Shown here piece by piece: positions 22,401-37,400 of a stretch of 64,000 nucleotides of DNA. The notes below the pieces were generated by a model that saw only the letters and a program-made list of their open reading frames with translations, did not search any database and was not told where the DNA came from. Made by a program: the position numbers and the translations under genes. How positions within the stretch are numbered: position 1 is the stretch's first letter; every line of letters starts with the position of its first letter. The stretch comes from Rugalucina vietnamica (taxonomy: Eukaryota > Mollusca > Bivalvia > Lucinida > Lucinidae). The DNA is taken from assembly GCA_964017185.1 (NCBI GenBank), contig OZ024871.1, positions 64,794,866-64,858,865 of the forward strand, written 5' to 3'.

Positions 22401-25400
22401 ATGTCCCGACTCGGCACCCACATTGACCTACTGACCTTGACCTATATTTCACGCTCCAGTGACTTTGTGATCAATGTGTTCATTGTTAGCTTATGTATGC
22501 AAATAGCTCCCTATACAAAATACATCTACCGGCAAGGTCAAGGTCACGGGTCATAGATTTTAACAAATTTAGTGGCAAAGCACAAGTCAGGCGAGCTACG
22601 CTGTCCTGCGACAGCTCTTATTTTGAAATGAGCCGCCGCATGGGAAAACCAACAATTTGCATAGGCGAAAACAAAGGCGCAGATCAGCTTCGCAGTAACT
22701 GCGAAGCTGATCAGTGCCTTTGTTTTCGCTACACGGATAGTACAATTTCTCTACTTTCTAAACCCAAAATTCCAGCCTCTAACCATCTGTGAGTGTACAG
22801 CTTGGTTTGTGTCAAACCTTGTCGGAACCCAAATTGTTGGTTTTCTCACTCACAGGCCCAATTAAAAATGTTTTACGAGTCTCATCGCAGAGTGTTTGTA
22901 ATCTTTCTGCAGAGAGCGGTGACCATGATTCCTGCACATGATAACCCTCTAGCTGCCATTGCCTTTAACGCTCAAGGCACCAAAATAGCTACTGCTTCAG
23001 AAAAAGTAAGTATCTTAGATATTTATGTCATCAGTATGTTCATATTTGAGCCACTTCATAAGAAAATCAACCTTTTGCATATGCGAAAACAAAGGCGCAG
23101 ATCAGCCTCGCAGTAACATCGAAGCTGATCAGCACCTTTGCTTAAGCTACACGGATAGTACTTTTCCTCTACTTAAAAAAAATTTCCAGCCTCTAGCCAT
23201 CTTCTGTGCTTGTACAGCTGGGTTGATGTCGGACCTGTTTGGAAACCACATTGTTTGTTTGGGTGTCGCGGCTCATTTATTTAAGGCTGCTCATGCATAT
23301 AATCAAAAGTTGTTCAAATTGGTGGCTGTGAGACATAGGGAGTACAGTAAGTCTAGTGTGGGGTACAGTGAGACATTGGTAGGACAGTAAGACTAATGTG
23401 GGGTACAGCGAGACATTGGAAGTACAGTAAGCCTAGTGTGGGGTACAGTGAGATGTTTGGAGGACAGTAAGCCTAGTGTGGGGTACAGTGAGACATTTTG
23501 GGAGTACAGTAAGCCTAGTGTGGGGTACAGTGAGACATTTTGGGAGTACAGTAAGCCTAGTGTGGGGTACAGTGAGACATAGGGAGTACAGTAAGCCTAG
23601 TGTGGGGTACAGTGAGATGTTTGGAATACAGTAAGCCTAGTGTGGGGTACAGTGAGACTTTGGGAGTACAGTTAGCCTAGTGTGGGGTACAGTAAGACAT
23701 TGGGAGGACAGTAAGCCTAGTGTGGGGTACAGTGGGACATTGAGAGTACAGTAAGCCTAGTGTGGGGTACAGTGAGGCATTGGGAGGACAGTAAGCCTAG
23801 TGTTGGGTAGAGTGGGACATTGGGAGGACAGTAAGCCTAGTGTGGGGTACAGTGAGACATTGGGAGTACAGTAAGCCTAGTGTGGGGTACAGTGAAGCAT
23901 TGGGAGAACAGTAAGCCTACTGTGGGTACAGTGAGACATTGGGAGGACAGTAAGCCTAGTGTGGGGTACAGTGAGGCATTGGGAGGACAGTAAGCCTAGT
24001 GTGGGGTACAGTGAGGCATTGGAAGGACAGTAAGCCTAGTGTTGGGTACAGTGAAACATTGGGAGTACAGTAAGCCTAGTGTGGGGTACAGTGAGGCATT
24101 GGAAGGACAGTAAGCCTAGTGTTGGGTACAGTGAGACATTGGGAGTACAGTAAGCCTAGTGTGGGGTACAGTGAGACATTGGGAGGACAGTAAGCCTAGT
24201 GTGGGGTACAGTGAGGCATTGGGAGTACAGTAAGCCTAGTGTGGGGTACAGTGAGGCATTGGAAGGACAGTAAGCCGCCTAGTGTGGGGTACAGTGAGGC
24301 ATTGGGAGTACAGTAAGCCTAGTGTGGGGTACAGTGAGACATTGGGAGTACAGTAAGCCTAGTGTGGGGTACAGTGAGGCATTGGGAGGACAGTAAGCCT
24401 AGTGTGGGGTACAGTGAGGCATTGGGAGAACAGTAAGCCTAGTGTGGGTACAGTGAGACATTGGGAGGACAGTAAGCCTAGTGTGGGGTACAGTGAGGCA
24501 TTGGGAGTACAGTAAGCCTAGTGTGGGGTACAGTGAGGCATTGGAAGGACAGTAAGCCTAGTGTTGGGTACAGTGAGACATTGGGAGTACAGTAAGCCTA
24601 GTGTGGGGTACAGTGAGGCATTGGAAGGACAGTAAGCCTAGTGTTGGGTACAGTGAGACATTGGGAGTACAGTAAGCCTAGTGTGGGGTACAGTGAGACA
24701 TTGGGAGGACAGTAAGCCTAGTGTGGGGTACAGTGAGGCATTGGGAGTACAGTAAGCCTAGTGTGGGGTACAGTGAGGCATTGGAAGGACAGTAAGCCGC
24801 CTAGTGTGGGGTACAGTGAGGCATTGGGAGTACAGTAAGCCTAGTGTGGGGTACAGTGAGACATTGGGAGTACAGTAAGCCTAGTGTGGGGTACAGTGAG
24901 GCATTGGGAGGACAGTAAGCCTAGTGTTGGGTACAGTGGGACATTGGGAGTACAGTAAGCCTAGTGTGGGGTACAGTGAGGCATTGGGAGGACAGTAAGC
25001 ATTATACAGAGATTTATTCAGAAGAAAAAAAATGTAAATTTTATTGGAAAAAAAAAGATTTTTTTTTTAATATTTTCGCTCAAACCATACAATATGGGTA
25101 CATGTTAGAACCGCCTCACCCGGTGAGGCAGTTCTAACGAGTACCCACAATGTATGTTTTGGATCAAAAATTATAAATAAGAAAACCAGGTATACCCCTG
25201 CAAACGTCAGTTTTTCTTTATAAAAGTGGGGTTTAAGGGGGTATGCATTTAACAGACATGTTTTTGTGATGACCTAGTGTGGGATACAAGGCACAGGAAA
25301 AGGGAGACAACCAGTCTGACACAACCATTACTGTTTACATCATCAAAAACAAAATCTGCCAGAACTGAGAAAACAAGGTTATGTTATATGTTGGGTTGAT

Positions 25401-28400
25401 AAAAACTCTGACACTGATTTTGGTTCAAGATAAACAGAGAGAAAAGTTCCTTGTAACTAGTAAGGTTTTCTGTAACTTAAGCAGGTTTTGCATGCTCTTC
25501 ATACAGCAGTGATTGAGAATGTGTCAATCTTTTATACAGGGTACTGTGATACGTGTATTTTCTGTTCCTGATGGACAAAAACTATTTGAATTTAGAAGAG
25601 GTGTAAAAAGGTATGCATTAAGATTTCTTATTTATGCAAATTTTCATATTGTTACACATATGCTAAGTTGTTCCTATTTCTCTTTGAGATAGATTAAGGT
25701 AAATGATCCAGACTTTATTGACTCTTGATCAGGTGCATCACACTTTGCTGTGGCTTTACGAAAACATGCCCATGCAATACACAGAAATTGTTAAGGTTGT
25801 AAAAAATCTAAAATTAAATTTCATTGGAAATTTTTTTATTTTTTTTTTTTTAATTTTTGCTCAAAACATAGATTGTGGGTACATGTTAGAACCGCCTCAG
25901 TGAGGCGGCTCTAACGAGTACCCACAATACATGTATATGTTTTGGAGCGAAAATAAGAAAATAGGTATACCCCTGCATAACCCAGTTTTGCTATATAGAA
26001 GTGGGGTATAGGGGGATATATATTACATGGATATGTTATGCTGATAGTGTTTTATTCATTTTGCAATTGATGTCTTTGATTGAAGAAGGAAATACATTTA
26101 CACACACATGCATGATCATGATCGTCTTGAATAAAGAGAAATCTGAGATTTGAATCTCCTAGCCTTCTTTTATAGCTGACCGGTTTGGTCGTGGTCATAT
26201 GGTCATGGTTTGTGTTGCACTTGGCAAAAATCCCCTTAGGCATGTTTTCTCATGACACGCTTTGCCATTTGTATTTCAGATGTGTTCATATATATTCTCT
26301 GGCATTTAGTTCGGACTCCATGTATTTATCAGCATCTAGTAACACAGAAACAGTCCATGTTTTTAAATTAGAAGTTCATAAAGATAGGTAAGATTTTTGC
26401 TGGGTGGGAATATAGGTACCCGCCCATTAGGGCCGAAAGAAGTAGATGGACTGCTTGTGCCTCCAGGCAAAGCATATACACTACTGACTGGCCATTTGAT
26501 TATTGGTAAACGGCTCTGGTTTGAGCCTGGCCAGGAAAAGTGGTTCAAGTCAATCCATCCATACATTTAAAGCCTTTGTGGCTTACTTGGATGGTTATAT
26601 TTTAAGCACTTGTTGAATGTCATTACATCTTCATTTTGGGTAAAAGTCCCATAAAAAGGAGGCAACATCCCGACATGACCATAGCTCTTGACTGGGACGT
26701 TAAGTGTCACTTCAAACAAACAAACAATCGGCTGAGACACAATCAGGGTTGCCTTTTGTGTTGCACTTGAGGCAAAAAAGTAACCTCTTTGTATTTTCAT
26801 TTTTCTTGGTTTATAATAATGTATGACCTATCAGGTTTATATTCCAGTAATAATTCTTTTGGCTCTCGCGTTTTTCAAATTTCACCATAGTGGGAAATGG
26901 GAATAGTTCAGAAAAGGAGCTTCAAGCCAGTGTTTTGGGCTGCTTAAATAAGATCATACGCAGCCTAGATAAGTCATTGTTCCATGCTGCAGTTAATTTA
27001 ATACAATGTAACATGTGTGGTTGCATATGAAAAATTGAAGGAAACCTTGACTGCAACACACATTTTATTTCTAGGGTGTCTCTTAACATGGGGCTACGGA
27101 CTCTACAGGCCATAGAAAAAATTAATTGTGCTATATCTTCTGTCCTTAATAATTTCTGGAGATATCATTTTGATGGGTTGTACTAGACCACAGTCTGAAA
27201 AACAATCAGGCCATATCATCTCATTTAATAGGAACCTTATCTTTTAATCTCATTTCAAACATAGGGGCTACGGACTCTACATAAAAAATGACTATTTTTT
27301 GAAAATCATTGCTCTTCTCTGAGAAGTTAATTTCAATTTTTGTTGATTCTAATCTGTCATTTGGCTTCATCAAGAAAGACTAAATACAAAATAAAACTAT
27401 TTAAAGCATTTGTCCAATTATTTCAACATGTGAACTGTAAACACCATGAAAATCTTAAAAATACTACAAATGAACAGTTTCACTTCATTCTCCATATTTT
27501 CATTAATTTTAGTCCAAATGCAAAGCCGTAAAAAGTATATTACAGGGGACATATGTCTCCTTGGCTCTAGAGCCATATGCAACATATTTCATTCATGAAC
27601 ATTAAAGCAAACATGTTTACAAAACACCCAAAATAAAAGTGCAACATCATAACATGTGAAAAACATTGTTTTTTTTAGCATATAATCTCTCCCTGACGCA
27701 AAATATTGTACACAATATGGTATCATTATATATCGCCAGAAAGCTTATTATCCCAGTGTTATAATATAATAAAAACATTAGGTATTGGATAATATCCCAC
27801 TGAATTACAGATGCATAACATGACCAAGGTAGTAAAGGCAACCCTGATTGTGTCTCAGCCGAATGTTTAATTATGGAACGCCAAAGCTGTCTGATGGTAA
27901 GGAATAAAAACATTTGATTCATCATCGTCATTATATCCTGCTCACATTTGATTATATGTTGTATAGTGTGCATTATATAATGAGAAAAGTCCATTATATG
28001 TTGGACCAGGTTCTTTATATTATGTAAATTTTCATTATATGATGAGTAAACATCTTTATATTATGGAAGACTTACATTATATGATGAGTAAACATCTTTA
28101 TATTATGGTAGACTTACATTATATGCTGATATAACGACATTATATTATGTATGTTTCTCATAATATGAGCCTTTCCGGATAGAAATCGACCTTATGACAT
28201 AAAAAATCGATTTTCAGTTTTTGATATATCAAGAAAGTAGAGTACTTAATGAGCATTTTGCAATTTATTTTACCTTTCTAACGTAATTATTAAAGATTTT
28301 ATGGGGTTTTGAAACAAGGAGGCATCAACGTAAAGACACTCTTTAATGACGTTGCGTTGTAACGTCGCATTAATTTTTAACGTTTGGACACACAGAAAAC

Positions 28401-31400
28401 ATTGCAAAACATTTTGTTTAAAAATATTCAACTTCATCGAACCAAGGAGTTTAATTTCAGCAAAATTTTTGCTTTTTATTTACATGTCAAGGGAAATCAC
28501 TCAAACATTTCTCCTCTGAAACGCCGAGATAAACGAGTCCCTTAAGTCCCCTGGATAAAAAGTCTCATTTCTGAGTCCAGATAACTTCTTACGATCAGCT
28601 GATGTTCCCGTCGGTGTTCCGTGAATCCTCTCAACACAGATTTAGTGGACCGAGGACAAGAAGTGAAACGGAGAGCGGGTAAGCTATTCGATCTAATGAG
28701 AGACCAGCGGAAAGGATGACATCCGGGTGCCCGCCTCGAAGACGTCGACCGTACGTGGTCATGCCGTCTTTCAACGAAAGACTGGGATCCGTCACTCTGA
28801 CTCAGCATCATTCAAACCGACTACAGCATACACATAACTCAGCGTTCTTCACGTGCCGTGAATCATAAGTGGCGAAACTTCCCAATGCCACGCATGGTGA
28901 AAAACAGAGACAAAATAATGCTTCCCATTGATCCACGCAAGCCACTGATTTTATCTAGAGTTTTATACCGCTTTCTCATATTGCACCTTGCCTATATGTC
29001 AACAACCTGGCAAGTTGGACCACGTTATTGATGGTCCTTTTTCTTAGCAAACTTCGCGGCATATAAACACTTGGTGTGTCCGTCTATTGTGTGTACATGT
29101 CTTTCATTATTCGAGATGTCATATGGACCCATATATAGTTACTCGAAAAACGGAACTCTGCAAAACAAATCCAAAACAACTTGGACTTATACAACCGCTT
29201 ACCAAGTCTTGAAGCGCAGACCAAAAAAAAAATAAATAAAAAAAAAAAAAAAATAAAAAAAAAAAATAAAAATGTGTTTAACGTTATTCCTCTTTTGCAG
29301 CTAGATGTATTAGAAGTATCTGAAACTTGGAAATGTCGTACAACGACGTGCAGCACGTGAATTAATTGAGCCGCCTATGCAATCATGCGATAATGGTACC
29401 TAGTTTTTTTTTTTTTTTAAGTTTGCAAGCGTCAAATTTTATTTTCTCTCCGAAAAATTCCAAAAATTTTCCCAGTTCGTTTCATCAGGAGGATTAGGAA
29501 TTTCTTATGATTTTAATAATGATATTTGATGAAACTGAGAACAAGTTTTCGTGCCTGGTTGCATTTTAGCGTGTTGTTGGTTTTGTTGCATGACAGTCCG
29601 TTCGGCATATTAAGACGCACGCAATAAGAATAATTTGCAGTTTAAGGAGATTTTGAATCCCCCAAAAGAATCATCGGATGTCCCCTAAACCATCTACTTT
29701 CATCTGAGTTACCACTGGGTGGTGCTTCTGAAGATAAGCAGCCGATTTAAAACCTGATTTTGTCACATACATTCTAAAATGTTTCTTATGTCATAGCTGT
29801 AGTCTTCCATCCCAACTGTCAAAGGTCTGGTGATATGTCTGAAACAAGCTTATGAAAACGGACATTGATTCTCGACATGATATCAACTGTTCTCTATGAG
29901 CATAACATAATGGTTAAACGTTTCTGAACTTTTGCGACCCAATAGGCTGTCACCAATAACCTTAATATGGTGAGAATCGGGTATTTGGGTGTCTCGAGTT
30001 ATAGCATACTTAATCATGAATTTGCGTAACCATCAGAATAAAGTTGACACTAACTTAACTCAGTTTTGCCACCACGGATCAGAATTCAACGGCTGATCGT
30101 GGCGTGTGCCAGAAAGGCAGGGAGATTCGTAACGATAAAAAAAAAAAAAAAAATAGAACTGAGATAAGCCACTCGCATTGGAAACCAAGTTGTGGCTTCG
30201 ATCACGATCCTGGCTAGCCTTTTGGACGAAACATTTAATCGAAGACAACGAAAAACTGTTAAATCGGTCGTAAAAACTCAATATTGATCCCTGGCCTATT
30301 CATCCCCAATCTCCCCTACAAGTTTATATATATATATATATATATAGTTTTTTTTTCAAGGGAAATAATTCATCAAATATAGTTATTTATTCTTTATTTT
30401 GACAAAATCCGGATAGATTTACTTGATTTCACTCTTTTATATATATATATTTTTTTTAATAAATTAAGTATTATGGTATAGAAATTACACGCACTAAAGG
30501 TACACTTTCTATAATTTTTGAAGAAATAAAGTTTAAGAGAGAAATGTAAATTCACAAGCCTAATTATTTTAATTTTTATCAATGACGGGTATATATACTT
30601 ACATTTTTTTCGACATGTATCCCGATTGTCATCCCTAATTAAAATTATTTTGTATTTTCTCTCTCTCTCTCCCTCTCTCTCTCTCTCCCTCTCTCTCTCT
30701 CTCTCTTCAATATAGGTATCAAACATGGTTTCCATGCATTAATAGCTGCAAGGCCTCAAAAAAAAAACGAGACAATGTTTATTTCAATAAATAAAGACAA
30801 AAGCAATTAACGCAATTAGGTGTTCATTTAACCGTGGGAGAAGTCAAATACGGCAATGGAAACGCTAAATCCATTGACTATATTGTAGCAGAGGTTCCTA
30901 ACTTCAAAATAAATGCAACATTATACAAATCGGCGAATGCATAGCTTAAATAAAGCAAGAAACGTCGGAACGTATTTGTGGCAGACGACGAACAATTAGC
31001 GCGCAAAATTGCTCTGACGTAACGTCGCGTTCTCGACGTCATTTTCTCACGTTTAACGTCGTATGTCATAAGGTCGATTTCTATCCGGAAAGGCTCATAT
31101 TATGGGCTATTGTCTTTATATGCATCAAGTTGATTATATGGTTTGATAACTTCATTATAAGCTGTTTACTCATCATATAATGTAAGTCTACCATAATTTA
31201 AAGATGTTTACTCATCATATAATGAAAATTTTCATAATATAAAGAACCTGGTACAGCATATAATGGACTTATATAATGCACACTATACACACTATATTAT
31301 TCCTTACCATCAGACAGCTTTTGCATTCCATATTTAATGATATAAAATTTTGTGATATGATCAAAAGATAATTGTAATTCAAATTTTTGTTTAGAGAGCT

Positions 31401-34400
31401 TGATTAATGAATTTATTGTTGGTACAAATCCAGCAAGGGTCTTGTAAGTCAAACTTTGTGTCATTAGATAACCAAATTATATAGCCATTGGTGGGCATCT
31501 GGTTGTACTTTATCATAAACTTCATATCAAAAGGCATAAACCTGATATTTTCTATTTCTAATGCAACGACTCTATATATCGGCCTAATAAAGGGGTTTTC
31601 ATAAATTATCGTTTAACTGAGCTAGTGACCAAATAAAGGCCACCTCTACAGACTAAATAAAAACTGTGTTGCGGTTCTGTCTAACGCACCAGAAAGAAGC
31701 GCACCATTGACATCAATTTTAGTGACGTTTTGTGACGTCGTCCGCCTTTGTTATGCAGCGTTTCGTAGATTAAACAAACGACAAGAAAAATATAGATTAT
31801 CAACAAAATGTATTGCTATGGTGGCGAATTTTTAGGAGTCCTTCCGCAGAGTGATTGCTGAGCCGTTGGAAAGCAAATCGCCTCACATCAGCTGAGTTTT
31901 TTCGCAAAAATTGTCGACTTTTGTCGCTTACCCTTCAAAAATAAACCGATTTATCACGCTTGGACCTTAAACAGATGAAATGGCTCGCTGAAAGCTCGCC
32001 ATTTCACCTGTTTACTAATCCTAGCATGATTAATCGATTTACTTTTGGTTTATTGGGTAGTTAATACTATTTATTTGTTTAGTAAACCACAAGAAGACTC
32101 ATCAAGTTGGATGGGGTACTTTGGTCAGGCATTGAAGACTTCCGCTAACTATTTACCTACACAAGTTACAGAGATGTTTAACCAAGGAAGAGCATTTGCC
32201 GTGTCCAAACTCCCCTCTCAAGGCCTTAAAAATGTCTGTGCAATAGCAACGTAAGTATGACAGCATGTGCACTTTGCCCCTGTATTTTGAACATGGTTTA
32301 TATGAAGTGCAACTAGTGTGGGGTAAGGCAGATCTAATGAATGTCCACAAGTTACCTCAAATGTCAAATTTTCTTCGTGAATATATCATAAATCTATTTA
32401 TGCAGTACTGTATAGGCATACTAAAGTAATGGCAATTCGTTCTTTAATACTTCCGTTTTGGTGTATTGATCAGTTTACTTAGGCAATGTATGAGTATTAT
32501 GCTAGTCTTCAATATACAGGCCTTCTTCGCTATCTTGAAATCAAGGGGAATGGAGAAACCACTTCGAGTTTTCCGAAGTTCGAGATAAGCAAATTGATAC
32601 CAGCCAAGGTTCTTAGAAAATCTCAACTCTTTTACATATGCGGACTGGGTGGTCCTCCTTTTGTTTTCCACCATGTTTACCCCATCGATAGTGATTTCAA
32701 ACATATATTCCCCGATCTGACACATGTCAAAACGTTCTTTAACAATTCCAGTGATGAAAGGTTGTGTGTAGATACCAAATCGGTACAGACCGATTTTTGA
32801 CTTCGAAGTTCGACACAGGCATGGTGAAACTAATGTTCTTTTTTCTGTGGGGTAGCGAATTATCACTTCGACAAAGCCGAGTTTTCATCATAACTGAGTT
32901 CGACACAAGCAAGGTTGAAATACAATAACATATAGGGAGAGACGCTCGGGAGTGAGGGATCAATTCGACATAAGTGGGGTTTTCGAGACAACCGAGTTTG
33001 AGATAGCGCAGGTGGCCTGTATATGGCTCAATTGAAGAACAGTGAATGATGTAATTCACCTTTGCGAACAGAAAAATCTAACTGTTACAGCTTTTTAATA
33101 TGGTACAATAATTTTTCTAGAGTTGATGAGTATTATGAAGAAACAAGGTAGTATCTCAGAACAAAAACTCATTCTGACATGAACCATTTTCTTCTATATT
33201 CAAAATTATTTTAGAAACTTCTGTACTGTTATTTTTCTCATGCTAAACTTTGGCTGTTTAAAAAGCCTGTGGTTTAGGAGGCAGTTACCTTTCCTTTTCT
33301 GTTGATTTGATTCCATATTGCATGTTTTATCTTTTAATAAAACCATTCTTCAGAACTGCTGTTGTACAATATTCGTTTTCTTAAACAACTTCCACAATTT
33401 TGCAAATGTTGAGCTGTGAAGTGCTGCAAAAAAGTGGGATTTTTTGTTGCCTTTTAATGCAGCTTGTGTGAGTTGAGAACTATAAATTCGGAAATTTTCA
33501 TGTGACTTTTATTTCGCGAATTTTCTATTTCTGAATTATTTGTGAGGTCTTAAAGACAGATGTACGTAATTGAAGGTGCTCAAAGGAACGTGCGTATCTA
33601 AGGGTCAAAACGTCATTTTTACGCCGCATTCGTAACGTCAGTTTTCGCTCGAAACGTCACTTCTAGCGTCAGTTTACGTTCGGAATACGAAACTATATCC
33701 ATACAATTACACAGAGGACTTCAGAAATGTAAAAGTTTGATATTATTTATTATTTTTGCTCAAAATATAGATTGTGGACATGTTATCCCAAAGAAAACAA
33801 CATTTCCGCGACAGTTAGCAATATTGAATACTAAACAGTGTCGGAAATTTTGGCGCAAAATCGACGTCGCACGTAAAATGTACTGAATTCAGCAACGACT
33901 ACCTCTCTTCGCACGCCTATAGCAGGAAAACGAATCCGGTAACTAAGGACTTTCTCGTTACCTATATGTAGTTCAGGAATTTCTTTAATACATATCAGTT
34001 TTTTAAAAAATCCTACCTTGGATTTTTTGAAATATATAAAAAAATTTAACAAAAATGGGGTCTAAAAATCGCATTTTACGTTGACGTCAATGTATTTTCG
34101 CTCTCAAATTTGACGATTTTGAAGGCCGATATCTCGAAAACAAGCTCGGAACGGTATCGATTTCTTTTCATTTTCGTATGTAGGACATCAAAATACACTC
34201 ACATGCAAAAAATTAAAAAATTCTACCGTGAGGTCAATTACGTACGTCTGGCTTTAAATTCGCAAACGAATGTTTGTGTAGTCTTATGGCATATAGTTAC
34301 ATTTGTATTCTATATATAAGCGAGAACTTGGAATTCGCAAGGCATCAAATTCGCGAATATTTGCGAAAATAAAGTTCTCTTGAATATTTCCGAACTTACA

Positions 34401-37400
34401 GTATATCATGATGGTAACCGATAGTTTTGTATATATCCAAAAATAAGCTGCTTTAAATGATTTTGCTCTTATGTTGAAGTTTCAAACATTCTTCTCTTTC
34501 AGCCTTAATTCTTTTGCCTCACAATCGAGCAAAATTTTGTTGGCTGCATAATCTTGTGGCCAGAGTCTTTGGAATATTGTCAGTACATTTCTAGCATGAT
34601 GTTTACGAGACACTCATTACCAAAACTTGCCCATGCAATAAACAGAGAATTTTCGAGCTTTAAAAATTAAAAATTTTCAGCTGAAAAAGTTTGATATTTT
34701 TTCTTATTTTTGCTCAAAACATAGATTGTGGGTACAAGTCTAACGAGTACCCACAATCTATGTTTTGGAGCAAAAATAAGAAAAATAGGTAAACCCCTGC
34801 ATACCCCAGTTTTGCTATATAAAAGCCCAGTTCAAGGGGTATACGTTACACGGACATGTTTTCGTGATATCATGTACTGTCATAGTTAATCTGTCATCTT
34901 TTATATTGATATGTTAAAAGAAATAAACAAACAAGATTAAAACAAAAAGGGCACAAGACTTATTCAGTTTGTCTACTGAAAGATAATGTTCCAAGATGTC
35001 ACTTCAATATTCTCATGAATATTAATATCTGGCCTAAAGCCCCAGAGGTGCATCCAAAAAAGCATGGCTGGCACTTTTTTGTCTGCTCCATAAATGCATG
35101 CATATCTAGTAAAAAGGTGTGGCATTATACTATTTATGTTGCAGAACCAAAGATTTTTATTAAATATTTACTGCACAGCCGATCGGTGCCATAGTTTTTG
35201 AATCTGGTAATAGTAGGTACTCTTTTGATGTTGCTCTTATAATTTCCAGAATCCAGAAAGTCCCCAGACTGCTGGTAGCATCCCAGGATGGCTATCTGTA
35301 TATATACAACCTGGACCCGAATGACGGGGGAGAATGTATGTTACTACGGCAACATAGGTAAATATTTTAGATGTGATTTACATGTCATTGTCTCATTTGC
35401 AGTCTTCCAAGGAGCTACTCTTCTTAATTGTTACAAGGTCAATTTAAAACATAACAATTTAGATAACTAGATCATTTTCAGTAGACTTGGATAGCTAGTT
35501 CATTTGCAATGGACTAGTAAAACAATTTAGGTTACTAGATCATTTGCAATCAACTAGTAAAACCACTTAGATTACTAGTTTATTTGCAGTAGACTAGTAA
35601 AACAATTTAGATTCCTAGATCATTTGCAATCGACTAGTAAAACCACTTAGATTACTAGATCTTTTGCAATAGACTAGTAAAATTGTAAACAATTTAGACT
35701 TCTAGTTCATTTGCAATAGACTAGTAAAACAATGCCTTCAGAATTTAAGAAACAATACCTCCTTAATTAGAGGCACATGCAATTAAAAGGCCATATAAAT
35801 TGTATTACACTTCAACCTCATTATATATTGAACAAAAAAAGAAACGCAACAATAGGCCACCAAGGATTTTCGAGTTTAACAGCAAAACGTTGATTATTTC
35901 AGGTCTGTTGCTGTATGATTCACATTCATGGGATGTTAGGGTATATCATGCAAAAATCTGACTTTCATTTCGATAAAAATTGAACGAGATTTTTTTTCTC
36001 GTCTTAAATAGTACAAATCGGATAATATTTGCTCTGCGCATGCGCACACTTTTGAACCTCTAAATCATCAAGAAACAATGTCAGCTGCTCCCTTATTAAA
36101 ATTCATGAAAAAATAATAAAGTTACGCGACACACAAGCTCGTAATTAAAACCATCAAAATCCCTATATTTTTAATTGAAAGGGGGATAATTTCAATTTTA
36201 TTTGCTTTATTTCTTTACCGTGTGAGTTATCTGCTGAGTGGTACATTGCGATTTTGAATGGTGGTTTATAGCGGATTTAAATCCTACCATAACTTTAATG
36301 CTTGCACATGCGCACTGTGAGGTATACTACTTTCAACATGCCTATGGTCGTCATCGAATAACTCCGTAAATACTCAACAAAATGAAAATCGGTTTGTTGC
36401 ATTCGGAAGCCTAATATCTCATGCAGAAGTAGAAAATGCAATGATTTCTGATTGTATCACAGTTTGCTCAAAATTTTGTGGAATATAATAGTTGTGTTTC
36501 TTATTTTGTTCAGTATAGTATGCTTCAATATGATGAGGTTTTCAATATTAAGGCCATGTCATGGCTCCCAAGTTGTTTATTTTGCTGTATGTCTATAGTA
36601 AGTCTTATTATAACACAGTTTCACTGATAACAGGGTCTGCTTCTATGGACCCTAATAGCATTATAATGAGGTTGACATGTACTGGTTTTCTGAGTTGACC
36701 TTGGGATCTTTAGAAAGCTTATAACATGCCACTGAAAATGGAAAAGTGGCCTTATCACTTAAAATGGAAAAGTGGCCTTATCACTTAAAATGGAAAAGTG
36801 GCCTTACCACTTAAAATGGAAAAGTGGCCTTATCACTTAAAATGGAAAAGTGGCCTTATCAGCCGTTACTTTGTTTTAACTGTTACAGCAAGAAAAAGAT
36901 AGAAAGCTATCCCAATTCCTCAAGAAAATATTCACCCTGCTTTGATGGCCATTTTTGGTTGCTGTATGAACTGTCGCATAAGAAAGCCAACAATCTGCAT
37001 ATGCGAAATCAAAGGTGCAGGTCAGCTTCGCAGTAACTGCGAAGCTGATCAGGACCTTTGTTTTCACTACTCGGATAGTACAATTCCTCTTCTGCATGAA
37101 TTCAAAATTTACAGCCTCTAGCCATACTTCTGTGCTTGTGCAGCTCAGTTTGTGTCGGACCTGTTCGAAAACCACATTGTTGGTTTTCTCATGACGCGGC
37201 TCATAATGAACAACCATATTGGCATGTTTCACAACTTTTGCAGATTTTCTTACAGCTTGGATGGTAAACATGCAGAGGGCCAAGTATCAGAACCACCATC
37301 ATCGCAAGAGAAACCACTCACACATCCCTCAAACCCCATATCCTACGCTGGCACGGTAAAGCGCCCAGAGACAACCAGCGAGGGGACGCCACCACCCTCA

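Noticed and set aside
23331-25000. Regular repeats resembling a CRISPR array
   Set aside because: The units are head-to-tail with no unique spacers, and the context is an animal intron; it is a minisatellite.
30394-30735. 113-codon minus-strand frame with an Arg-Glu run
   Set aside because: Driven by a CT microsatellite and AT-rich DNA inside a mobile element.
32444-33059. Long frames on both strands (140, 106 and 104 codons)
   Set aside because: They lie in a TA-flanked TIR element with degenerate internal repeats and show no protein-family resemblance.
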